Shown here piece after piece: positions 49,149-58,577 of a DNA stretch of 64,000 nt. Positions within the stretch are counted from its first letter, which is position 1. Every line of letters starts with the position of its first letter. The stretch comes from Bugulina stolonifera (lineage: Eukaryota > Bryozoa > Gymnolaemata > Cheilostomatida > Bugulidae). The translations under genes and the position numbers were made by a program. Below the pieces are notes generated by a model. It had not been told where the DNA came from. It saw only the letters and a program-made list of their open reading frames with translations, and did not search any database. Location: contig OW285191.1 in the NCBI GenBank assembly GCA_935421135.1, positions 2,666,001-2,730,000 of the forward strand. The letters run 5' to 3'.

Positions 49149-50192
49149 TTATGGATATATCGTTACATTCCTTATGAGTATGGGAGCTCTAGCATGTTTA
49201 ATCTTAATGTGTCTCACTAGGTCTACAGAGCTGCTACACTGGTAGTCGCACTCTGAGCACTGATAGGGCTTCTTGTTGCCATGAACCACCAAGTGATGTC
49301 TACGCCAACTCGATTTAAATCTAAACCTGGCACCACAATCTGTGCAAACAAAGGGTCTATTTCTAATGTGTTTCTTCATGTGTCGCCTGAGGTCGCCATT
49401 TCGTGTGCATCCATAGTAACACCTGCTACACACGTACGATGCCGCTTTAGTATGTTTTTTCCTATGGAGAGCAAGATTAGATTTTCGGTTTGTCTGATAG
49501 GAGCACATTGTACACCTGAGCAACTTTAGTTCTGTATGATTTCTTGTATGCTCTCGTACCTCCCCTATAGTAAGATACTTGTCGTCGCAGTGTATACAGC
49601 TATAAGGCCTTACACTAGTAGGCTTATGTTTATTTATGACATGATCCTTAAGGTCTTTATACTGTTTACTAAAAAAATTGCAGCTTAAGCACTTGTACTT
49701 TTTTAGTCTTATCGAATCATTTACGTCAGCATTCACACTATTGTGGTTGCCAGAACTAAGATTGGTGCCCTTTATAGCAATCCCTTTTGCTTTAGAGAAG
49801 TTCAATTTTGTACTAGTGTCATCAATATTTTTTGCGTCATCAGTTTGCTCTACATCAATGTCCTTCTTGCGTCTTTTCTGATCCGATTCATCAACATGAT
49901 GGCCACTCTGATCACCTTCTCTCTCATAGATGCGTTTGACTCTACAACCTCTCGCACTATTGCCTTCTAAACCATTGCCTCCTACACCAACGCTTCCCAC
50001 ATTAACACCTTCCATATGGGTACTTCTCACATCAGCACCTTCTAAATTAATAACTACCATATCAGTATCCTCCACATTAGTAACTACCATATCAGTATCC
50101 TCCACATTGGTAACTACCATACCAGTATCCTCCACATTAGTAACCCTCCTATCGGTAACTTCCAAATCAGTGCCTTCCACAGTAAGTTCCAT
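49149..50192 (-). CDS. C2H2 zinc-finger protein, six fingers, intronless (347 aa)
   Basis: A single open frame. The first ATG is at 50192 (MELTVEGTDLEV); an in-frame TTG upstream is not a likely start. Residues about 10-60 hold four to five copies of a ten-residue VTNVEDTDMV repeat. A basic KRRKK stretch could be a nuclear signal. Six consecutive C2H2 fingers occupy the C-terminal half, from CLSCNFFSKQYKDLKDHVINKH to CSECDYQCSSSVDLVRHIKIKH. All have CX2C X12 H X3-4 H spacing. No linker fits the TGEKP consensus. It probably binds DNA in the nucleus; the target is unknown. It is a paralogue of the dead copy at 36.4 kb. Short inter-finger spacing and linkers resemble REST/CTCF-like polydactyl proteins, but no orthology is claimed. 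Confidence 0.85.
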   Translation of the reverse strand: MELTVEGTDLEVTDRRVTNVEDTGMVVTNVEDTDMVVTNVEDTDMVVINLEGADVRSTHMEGVNVGSVGVGGNGLEGNSARGCRVKRIYEREGDQSGHHVDESDQKRRKKDIDVEQTDDAKNIDDTSTKLNFSKAKGIAIKGTNLSSGNHNSVNADVNDSIRLKKYKCLSCNFFSKQYKDLKDHVINKHKPTSVRPYSCIHCDDKYLTIGEVREHTRNHTELKLLRCTMCSYQTNRKSNLALHRKKHTKAASYVCSRCYYGCTRNGDLRRHMKKHIRNRPFVCTDCGARFRFKSSWRRHHLVVHGNKKPYQCSECDYQCSSSVDLVRHIKIKHARAPILIRNVTIYP

Positions 50193-50536
50193 GCTAATAT
50201 CAATATGAATGACCAATGGGAGCTCCCAACAGATATTTACTTTGTAATGATTTATCCCTCTGAATTAAGTCTGTCCAACATGTTCCACTTGTGCTTTTCC
50301 AATTCAATATTACACAAAGTGCACTGTGACAGATATAACATGAGTCATTCGGATGCTATCAAAATGCTACAGTAGCTTTGAGGTTTGCTTAGAAAGATAC
50401 TTGTATTTAGTGCTTTCATAAATGTGGGATAACAAGCTGCAAGGTACAAATCTCTTTCTCACACAACTGCTATAAATTATTGATGCCAGTTCTTAATTTA
50501 TACTGTACCCATCAAACACCAACATTTTATTACTAT

Positions 50537-50899
50537 GTACTATTCCACCAGCCAGGGTAACTGAGGTACATACAGGTAAGTATACACTGTACTATTCCAC
50601 CAGCCAGGGTAACTGAGGTACATACAGGTAAGTGTACACTGTACTATTCCACCAGCCAGGGTAACTGAGGTACATACAGGTAAGTATACACTGTACTATT
50701 CCACCAGCCAGGGTAACTGAGGTACATACAGGTAAGTATACACTGTACTATTCCACCAGCCAGGGTAACTGAGGTACATACAGGTAAGAGTACACTGTAC
50801 TATTTCACCAGCCAGGGTAACTGAGGTACATACAGGTAAGTGTACACTGTACTATTCCACCAGCCAGGGTAACTGAGGTACATACAGGTAAGAGTACAG
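50537..50899 (+). repeat. 52-bp minisatellite carrying consensus 5' splice sites
   Basis: Seven units begin at 50537, 50589, 50641, 50693, 50745, 50797 and 50849. Every unit contains acaggtaag, a near-perfect CAG|GTAAG donor on the plus strand. It lies between the zinc-finger gene and paralogue 2. Confidence 0.92.
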
Positions 50900-50989
50900 G
50901 GAAAAAAGAGTCAGAACCAGAGACAAAACTTTAAAGTAGAGGCTTCTGATTGAAGGTTTTAAGTATCCTTTTAGCAACGAGAATCTAGT

Positions 50990-51110
50990 AGAAGTATTGG
51001 GGCTGGCTCGATGATACCGCTAATTCTCAGAGGTCGGCCCTCTTTATATAAGTATAAAAAGGGTATAATTGCTCAGTAATGCATATAATAAGTATATAGG
51101 CATATAGTAA
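50990..51110 (-). repeat. LTR-like repeat fragment, subfamily 2
   Basis: ctcagaggtcggccctcttt then ataaaaagggtataattgct matches 54260-54320 and, inverted, 41160-41220. Confidence 0.55.
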
Positions 51111-52015
51111 TTATAACAATATAGTCAAAACATGCATAACAATACACATAGGGTGCCTACAAGTCAAATGTAGGTAAGTATGGAACATAGAGGAGTAGAG
51201 CTCTGACAACTAGCTGTACTTATGGTACTGTATTGTCCATCAGGCAAGCTGAGGCTATGTAGGCAATGTCCTGACCTTTACAATATTATGTAATATGCAT
51301 ATGTACAATGTGCACAATACATGTAAATTATGCTCAATGTCAGTTATCCATGACATGACTATGGAATTGTTTGGGCTACTACATAATCTTGAGCCATAGT
51401 AAATTGCCAAATCAATAAAATTGCAAAACCTCTAGTTTTTCACCAAACTCTCCATCAAATCGCTGCAGCTTTCAGCGCGTTGTTGGATATGATTGTCAAA
51501 AAGGGGAAAAGTTAGCATCAATGGCTCAGCCTCTCTGGCTACTTTCATGGGTAAAATGTGATAACTAAAGGAAGGGCAACAATGCAAAAAATTTCTAAAG
51601 CTCCTATTTTAACGCAGCTAGACTTTGCTTTGCTACCTAGAAAGTGCCAGCCACTAAAGATCTGTGGTGCACTAGAGGCACTGAGCATGCTGAGAATGCG
51701 GCGAGAATTGAATTATATGTTTAAAGGAGAGAACACAGCAAGATAATATGGTGTGCTCAGCTATGGAATGAAAAAAACAAGTGATAGGATGCTTTATTGT
51801 ACTATTTTGTGCATCATTATATTGTTTTGTAATAATTAATGTAACATGATGGTAATAATTGTGTAAAAATAATGTATGTTTCGTTGGCTTCATAATTCAA
51901 ATATTTAAACAAAAAATATGTATATTGAGAAGTTCTAAAAAAATTAAGTTCCAAAAATTGTACACTGACAAGTTGGACAGTGAAAACATTGAATTAAAAG
52001 TGCTGGTTCACTAGT
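51111..52015. other. 5' flank of paralogue 2
   Basis: No gene recognised. Possible decayed sequence at 51.4-51.75 kb has a short open frame (LDFALLPRKCQPLKI) without a family match. The promoter of paralogue 2 should lie at the right end. Confidence 0.35.
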
Positions 52016-53377
52016 ATGGATAATTTAAGAGAATATACATTACAGAAACTGTGCCAAAAATGTAGAGAAGTGGATTTTCGAAAGGTTGACTACAACCCAC
52101 AACTGAAAGCAATATACTCAATAGACATCTACACTAATTCAGAGGTCGATGGTGGAGGTGAACTTGAAGGTAATCTTTATTTGTTGGTAAATGAGGAAAA
52201 AACGTTGACAGATATATTTGTTAAAGTATGTGGACATCATTCACGTCATGCATTTAAACTTATTGGAGATCTGAATGACTACAGAGGAGCTCTGCGGCTA
52301 CATCGAAATAAAAAGGAAATAGCACTGATAAGACTATCAAAAGCATATGACGAATCAGATCAAGATATAGTAGAAGTTAATGCAGAGGCATTTGCAAACA
52401 ATGCTGTGTTTCTTAAGATGGAAGGAATGCTTAATTTGGGAAGGGGAGTAATACCACCAAGCCTGACTACTTCTCACAGATTTAAATTGAAGGAACGCTT
52501 TGAGAACCTTTCTGCTAATACAAAGGTCTTAACTTTATTGTTATTGTTTTGGAATTTCTACATGCTAAGTGATTTAAAGAATCAAATTCCTATGCCGATG
52601 GAGTTTAGTCTAGCAAACTTTGAGCCTTTTCAGCATCTTTTGACACTATCCAAATATGACAAAGTTACTATTCGAAAGTATGGTAGCACTAAAGTTAGTG
52701 GCAATCAAGAATATTTTATAATGTCATCAACAGGAAATCAGCTTCTTGCTGTTATTGAATTGTTTAGTGGACCGAGAACTGATTCCTCGGATTTTATTGC
52801 TGTCCGGGATGCTAAAAATAAATATATATTTCATGTTACTGGAATATGCTCGACAAACTGCAAAATCTGGTGTGAAAATACAGTAATCTCAGAAAATAGG
52901 CTTTGCAGACAAGGTGGTACTGAGATCATAAGTACTGAACTCGATATGAGTAAGAACTCAGTTCTTCCATATCTCAAGTTCTATCAGAACCAGATAAGAA
53001 CTCTTCTGTGCAGTATAAAACAATGTGAAAACTATGAAGAAGAATTTTCTATTAAGTTCAGAGAGAATCATGTCAATGTAGAGCCAGTTGAATTTGCCGT
53101 TGTTCTTTCAATCAGCATGTTTTTTTGCGCCGAAGAAGTTATGAAGAAAGCAAACTTATATTTAAAGACAATATGCCCACTTAAAGGAAAACAACATGAC
53201 ACTGATGAATGTATTTTAACACAGCATGCCTCCATACTACAGGGTGTCGGCTCAAGAGAGATCCAGCAACTTGAAAAACTGGCCCGACAGTATCTTAGTA
53301 CCAGCCTTGACACAACTGTGAATCAACACAGCACCATGTCCATTCCGCCCAGTACAGGATACGACTTCGCTACCTGA
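52016..53377 (+). CDS. Intronless protein of unrecognised family (paralogue 2, 453 aa)
   Basis: A single frame from the ATG at 52016, alignable throughout with residues 1-430 of the protein at 32.2 kb. Shared blocks are IGDLNDYRGA, LLLFWNFYMLSDLKNQI, AVIELFSGPRTDSSDF, a CSTNCKIWCENTVIS segment, YLKFYQNQIRTLL and VEPVEFAVVLSISMF. A pair of cysteines, CSTNCKIWC, parallels FKNCKIYC in paralogue 1. The frame stops at 53377 just after the core. A shifted frame then continues (SLPDMLPASSSAYPVATANL), and a later piece near 53518-53599 (LSKSLQSLKI) resembles the paralogue's terminal LLLALQSLNLD. So the Pro/Gln-rich tail was lost by frameshift, or exists only as remnants. The intact core suggests continuing selection on it. 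Function unknown; no signal peptide or clear membrane segment. Confidence 0.75.
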   Translation: MDNLREYTLQKLCQKCREVDFRKVDYNPQLKAIYSIDIYTNSEVDGGGELEGNLYLLVNEEKTLTDIFVKVCGHHSRHAFKLIGDLNDYRGALRLHRNKKEIALIRLSKAYDESDQDIVEVNAEAFANNAVFLKMEGMLNLGRGVIPPSLTTSHRFKLKERFENLSANTKVLTLLLLFWNFYMLSDLKNQIPMPMEFSLANFEPFQHLLTLSKYDKVTIRKYGSTKVSGNQEYFIMSSTGNQLLAVIELFSGPRTDSSDFIAVRDAKNKYIFHVTGICSTNCKIWCENTVISENRLCRQGGTEIISTELDMSKNSVLPYLKFYQNQIRTLLCSIKQCENYEEEFSIKFRENHVNVEPVEFAVVLSISMFFCAEEVMKKANLYLKTICPLKGKQHDTDECILTQHASILQGVGSREIQQLEKLARQYLSTSLDTTVNQHSTMSIPPSTGYDFAT

Positions 53378-53600
53378 CATGCTTCCAGCTTCCAGTTCTG
53401 CTTACCCTGTTGCAACAGCAAATCTTTCACACAGTCATAGCAGATCTCAACAATAGAATGCGACTGAACAAACCGTTCAATCTAGTGACCTGAGCTAAAT
53501 AGTCAAGGAGACCTAATGCAATCTTTACAAGAACAGCCACAACAGCCCTTGTCTAAATCACTCCAATCGCTGAAAATTTCACATTCCAAAAAATCGTAAA
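53378..53600 (+). pseudogene. Frameshifted remnant of the paralogue 2 tail
   Basis: Directly follows the stop at 53377. One frame reads PDMLPASSSAYPVATANL then SHSHSRSQQ and stops. From 53518 another reads MQSLQEQPQQPLSKSLQSLK, which matches the C-terminal residues of paralogue 1 (QEQKPLLLALQSLNLD). The 56-residue repeats seen in paralogue 1 are absent. Confidence 0.6.
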
Positions 53601-54049
53601 GCCAAGAAAATCTAAAAAAATATCACGTTTTTGACTAAAACTGTATTATAAAACAATGGGAGTTATTCTGCTCAGAATATCAAATGGGGAAAACATGTAT
53701 ACCATTATTCTAACCTGAGTTTACTCTAGGAGATTATTCTTGTGTTAATATTATAATCTCAGATAATTCAAGATTATGAATGCAAAAATTCTTCTCTATT
53801 AATAAATAATTCACTATGATCAGTACTCGAAGGTTCATTTCTCAGGTTATTCCCCTGGTTTTAAACTTTTAAATTAGTGTAAGTTGTTGTCATAAAAATA
53901 GTAAAGCAAAGCTGTTGTAGAAAATTGTGGAGAAAAATTGTACTGTCTGACCCGACAATAGGTGATATAATATTGTAGTGTTTTGGAGGGTTGTGTGTAT
54001 GTTGCCCTTGTCAACTGGAACAACCAATACTACAAAGTGAATACTCTGT
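53601..54049. other. 3' flank of paralogue 2
   Basis: AT-rich, with AATAAA at 53801 as a possible poly(A) signal. Nothing else recognised. Confidence 0.4.
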
Positions 54050-54310
54050 ATAAGTGATATAGAATGTCTTTATTGAGATCCAAGCATCAACTGAGACGAT
54101 GAACATAAAAACTGTGCCTTATATACAGTAAAGAGGCCGACATAGTGCCCTCCAAAAATTGCACAACAAGATGCGATCGGAAGGCCGATGCCCGACCCAT
54201 AGCATGTAGGGTTTAACAAAAAATGCTTAAAACTATCCAATTCATGTGCAAAATAAGTATTAAGTAATTCTGAGAGGTCAGCCCTCTTTACATGGGTATA
54301 AAAAGAACAT
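54050..54310 (-). repeat. LTR-like repeat, subfamily 2, minus strand
   Basis: The reverse complement has TATATAAGG near 54120 and AATAAAG near 54070, plus the cacatgaattgga and gggtcgg blocks shared with 41.2 kb. Confidence 0.55.
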
Positions 54311-54340
54311 AATTGCTCAGCAATGCACATTATAAGTAAC

Positions 54341-54437
54341 TTGCCTATATTAACTTCTCTCTGTAGTAAATTATCACTTATATAATATACACTCTTGTAA
54401 GTGATGATTTACTACAGAGAGAAGTTAATATAGGCAA
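54341..54437. repeat. 97-nt hairpin (40-bp stem)
   Basis: A 40-nt arm at 54341-54380 pairs with 54398-54437 with a single mismatch that would be a G-U wobble in one RNA strand; the loop is 17 nt. The size resembles a small-RNA precursor, but a young MITE would look the same. Confidence 0.75.
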
Positions 54438-54746
54438 ATTTATGCAATAAAGTAGTGTTCATAAGAAGTACAATGTAGTCGGGAGGCTGAGTATAGAGTT
54501 GCATTTATCACTACAGTAATATCCAGCTCTAGGAGCCCTGGTGGTCCCTCGACTAGTTCTGCTATTGGGCAGCCACATTAAAAAATTGTTTGGCGTCACG
54601 GATATTATATGATTATTATTACTTTCAGCAGACTCCGGACGACTACTACATGTGCTATCCCATAAAGAAATTGACGATCCATACCAAGAGCCGTCTTCAA
54701 CATTATAATTTTCTGTACACAAGACATTATTGTAACTGCTCTATAT

Positions 54747-55115
54747 ATGAGAGTCATCCAAAAAGTAGCGCCTGTTGTATGAGATCAGAGAAATTTTATT
54801 GTTGACGTACACAAACTCTAGATTATCAAAATGACTGAAAATGTCTCTAGAATACCATCCTATCACTCAATATACAACCATGTAGTCTCCTCTATTATCC
54901 ACAGCTGCTGTCTAGTGCTTTACTAGAGCATGTATTTCTGTCTCGTAAAAGGAGGATGGTTGCGTGCGAAGCCAAGACAGCACAGCTGTGATAACCACTT
55001 CATCAGTCGAGAACCGCTTACCATGCAGTGCTTCTTTCATTGGTCCGAACAAAGGGAAGTCTAATTGAGCCAAATCAGGGCTATATAGTGGATGGGCAGT
55101 GCGGTTCACCCATGA
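54747..55115 (-). pseudogene. Mariner-type transposase remnant with one terminal repeat
   Basis: From 55109 leftwards: HPLYSPDLAQLDFPLFGPMK, then GKRFSTDEVVITAVLSWL and FYETEIHALVKH, a stop, then TAAVDNRGDYM. This is the C-terminal third of a mariner transposase (HPPYSPDLAPSDYHLF type, with the final GDYVE-like segment). The last catalytic Asp is at the SPDL motif. A stop replaces the Trp-Cys region. The end at 54747-54775 (agagtcatccaaaaagtagc) is a mariner-like terminal repeat. The N-terminal two thirds are missing. Confidence 0.8.
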
Positions 55116-55328
55116 CGGGTGATTTGTTGTCTGGTTCGCAAATTTGGGTGATTTGTTGTCTGGTTCGCAAATTTGGTTTTACATTTTCTTAGGCGTAGTG
55201 GACGGTGTCAGTCTGACCACAGCTGCCCTAGCTTCTTCAGGTAAATGGGACTTGGGCTCATAGGACCTAGGTCCTACATCAGCAGATATAAAAGCAGGAT
55301 AAGCCATGTGCCGATTCAGTTTCATGGC

Positions 55329-55934
55329 CTACAGGAATTCTGGAAACGTGTACTGGATATTGCCATGGGACTTCTCTCCTTGATGCCTATACACAGTTAC
55401 GGCACCTCTGGCACTCACTCTACAGGAGCAGAAGTATCTGTTGAAATGCTGTCTGACATCCTGTCTAATCCGGTTCTCTGTGCCTTCCAACCCACCCAAT
55501 TTACAATACAAGTCTTTGCCCTTCTGCCGGGCTGTAGTTTTGATGTCTTCTGTAGTCTGAGGTGCCACCCAACAGAGCTGAAATTGAAGCGCTATTGCTT
55601 CCTGAGACTTTGTATTGGGTGGAATAATTACAGAATTGGTGTAACCGTCCCAATACAGTTCAAGCACTCCTAGGTCTAGCAAGACTGGCCCTTCAGGGAA
55701 GTGGTACGAGTCAACGTCATCAGGAATGACCCCATCCCTAATTGGGGCTGACATGTCAGCAATGCTAAAGCCGGACATGAAGAGCACGACCCCACCTTTC
55801 ATAGGTGTCCTGAGACACGAGTGCAAATTTTCTCTGCTTAAATGCAACAGCGCAGTCTCTAGGTGAAATTCCTCACCTGCACAAGCCATAGGTTGACCGA
55901 CCATATGTGAAAGCCCGGAGTGTTGGGATAGCAT
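55329..55934 (-). CDS. Uncharacterised 201-residue open frame
   Basis: A single frame from the ATG at 55934, unusually long for this AT-rich region. I do not recognise it. Visible features are FPEGPVLLDLGVLELYWDG, IALQFQLCWVAPQTTEDIKT and a basic C-terminal part ending IQYTFPEFL. No signal peptide, membrane helix or known motif is seen. It sits between a mariner remnant and a gene-free stretch, so it could be part of a mobile element (for example a capsid or gag-like piece) or an exon of an unseen gene. Confidence 0.4.
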   Translation of the reverse strand: MLSQHSGLSHMVGQPMACAGEEFHLETALLHLSRENLHSCLRTPMKGGVVLFMSGFSIADMSAPIRDGVIPDDVDSYHFPEGPVLLDLGVLELYWDGYTNSVIIPPNTKSQEAIALQFQLCWVAPQTTEDIKTTARQKGKDLYCKLGGLEGTENRIRQDVRQHFNRYFCSCRVSARGAVTVYRHQGEKSHGNIQYTFPEFL

Positions 55935-57250
55935 AGTACATGTTAGCTCTATGCACTTGCTAGGCAGCTCGGCCTATTGGCCTATTGGTCAACACTCATG
56001 CACAGAGTAACCAGTCAACCATAAGCTCAGTATAATATATGTACGTAGGAGAGAGTCTACTAGACTACTCTTAGACTTCTCCCTTTTCGTACAGCAAAAA
56101 AATTACAATATTACAACTTTTAAACTGCCATGCAAGCAGAACTGCTATTTAAAATTTCAGTTTATGGATTGTGGGATAGGGTATTATCATTTAGTGATCT
56201 ATCTTTCCTTCCATTACAATGTACATGTATCTTTTTAAATGGTCAGAGTCTAATCAGAACTACACTGTACATGTAAGCTATAATTATGTTTGTAATCCTC
56301 CACAAGGAAAATGAAATTTAAAGTCACAACTCATTGGCTACAGTTTCTCTCGCCAAATCCTAAAGCCATCACCTATTAAATTATGGATACACAAATGTGT
56401 ATGTGTTGAAGTAATGTACCAAGATTTTCACGTGTCCTAAGGCTATGCACTAGCTTTCATCATATTATTCATCCGCAACTACAATTTTCTACAAAGTGCT
56501 TCCAACTTACACGCACATTTGTACAATAAGTACATTGTATGTATAGGTTCAAAAGTAAAGAATTTTGAAATAAGGTCATTTTTTGCCATTTTACTATGGC
56601 ATCCAACAGTAAATAACACCTAACAAGTACTTGTGAACATTGTGATGTTTTGCAGCAGTGCACCCAAGCTGAGTACATAGTTGGAAGGACGATGGTGGTC
56701 TATCGACCTTCCTATGACATGCACCGAGTAGCAATGTAAACAACCAATATTGACTAGTGCTAATACTTGTTGTGAGGACCTTAGGTGTAATCTACTGTCC
56801 GCTATGTCTGTACTTGCATGGGTACGACCTAAGCTGGACGCTCTGGCATCAGTTCCAGAGGAACTTTAGCTAAGAGCTTTCTAGTTTGTAAACATACCAT
56901 TTGTATAAAATAATGGATGCTTTTTTATTGGGTTCCAAAGACCAACTGACAATCAATGACAAAATGCCTCTACCTGGATACTAAATCCAGTTCTGTTAAA
57001 AGTTATTATTATAACATATTAATTGCAAAGAAGCCCGAGTTCCAAGAATACAAAGAAATGTCATGTATAATTTTGATGAAAAATCAGGAAAAATACCAAT
57101 AAGTTCATAACAACAATATTAGGCATGATAAAACTGTAATTGATACAAAGGTCGAGTCTGCTATAAAAAGTCCCATAAAGGTAGGGCCTCGGACATTATA
57201 TAAATGTAATATAAAGTACTGTATTGGAAAACATTAGTGCGAGGAAGTAT
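55935..57250. other. Gene-free stretch
   Basis: AT-rich DNA with no recognised gene, transposon or array. Confidence 0.4.
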
Positions 57251-57427
57251 CTTAATGATGAATGATAAGACGAGACGCATTTTTATATTTTTATTGACTC
57301 CTTATATTTCGATATATTATATCCATGCATCATCATTCCTCTGATGAAGATGTATGGATATATATCGAAATATAAGGAGTCAATAAAAATATAAAACTGC
57401 GTCTAGTTTTATCCCTCATCATTAAAG
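57251..57427. mobile_element. 177-bp fold-back element, full copy
   Basis: Arms of about 80 bp (left outer end cttaatgatgaatgataaga, right outer end its diverged inverse) surround a centre near 57339. The inner sequence ctccttatatttcgatata is shared with the copies at 40.6 and 45.3 kb. Confidence 0.75.
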
Positions 57428-57499
57428 TACTGTATATCAAGGAATAAACGCAATATAACTATATAACAATTTCCACTGGGTTGGCCACTGGCCTATTCA

Positions 57500-57930
57500 C
57501 AAAAGCACAATGTAAACACAGGATAGTAAGTTCTACTATATTATACAATGTAAACACAGGATAGTAAGTTCTACTATATTATACAATGTAAACACAGTGA
57601 TAGTAAGTTCTACTATATTATACAATGTAAACACAGGATAGTAAGTTCTACTATATTATACAATGTAAACACAGTGATAGTAACTTCTACTATATTATAC
57701 AATGTAAACACAGTGATAGTAACTTCTACTATATTATACAATGTAAACACAGGATAGTAAGTTCTACTATATTATACAATGTAAACACAGTGATAGTAAC
57801 TTCTACTATATTATACAATGTAAACACAGTGATAGTAAGTTCTACTATATTATACAATGTAAACACGTGATAGTAAGTTCTACTATATTATACAATGTAA
57901 ACACAGTGATAGTAAGTTCTACTATGTATG
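57500..57930. repeat. 38/39-bp minisatellite
   Basis: About eleven copies of acaatgtaaacacagtgata followed by gtaagttctactatattat, with a 1-bp length variant (caggata or cagtgata). Most units contain gtaagt. Confidence 0.9.
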
Positions 57931-58536
57931 AGGCTAGTATTCAAGTCGAGATAGTTACTACTAATTACTGTATAATGTCAGCTATAGTATTTCAACAAGA
58001 TAATATTCCAATACATATGTATGTTAAGAGTGTCAACTATCACATCACTATGGAATTGTACTTGTACTGATCATTACAATATTACCATTCCAGTACGGAA
58101 TCTGAGTGTTTGAAAACTTCAAAACTCTAATTCCTACATGTAACTCCAATCCCTAATCCCTTTAAAAGGAAGCTTTCGTAATATCTTGTTTCAAACTGAC
58201 ATGCCATTTTTAAACTGTCATTTTACCTGCAGTGCCAATTGTCTGGTTTCACACTTTAGTACATTCTGCTCTTACTCTTTGATCTTGTTAAAATATGAGG
58301 ATATAGATCAATAAAGAGACTCTAGGACCACTGCCTATTTAACCGGAATCATGTATTGCCATAGAAATGGGCATACTGTGTTCACTACACTATTCAATAT
58401 AAATTTAGATTGTGGTTTCTCTTCAGAAAGTTAAACTAAGCTCGTCAAGGTACTGCTGTGTTTCCATGTACTTAGAATACAGAAACTTGTCAATAAAATG
58501 CTGCCGCTATATACCAGCATTGTAACATAAATTGTT
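57931..58536. other. Spacer downstream of the membrane-protein gene
   Basis: Nothing recognised. Confidence 0.35.
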
Positions 58537-58542
58537 TTTATT
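58537..58542 (-). promoter_or_regulatory. Poly(A) signal of the membrane-protein gene
   Basis: AATAAA on the minus strand, about 36 nt beyond the stop codon at 58578. Confidence 0.6.
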
Positions 58543-58577
58543 GCCCTAATTTGTGACCAGTGTCAAGGTTAAGGTGA

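Noticed and set aside
50193..50216. TTG at 50216 as the zinc-finger gene start
   Set aside because: The first ATG in the frame is at 50192. No upstream ATG exists before the stop near 50267.
57500..57930. CRISPR-like array
   Set aside because: The units are contiguous tandem repeats without unique spacers, in a eukaryotic genome.
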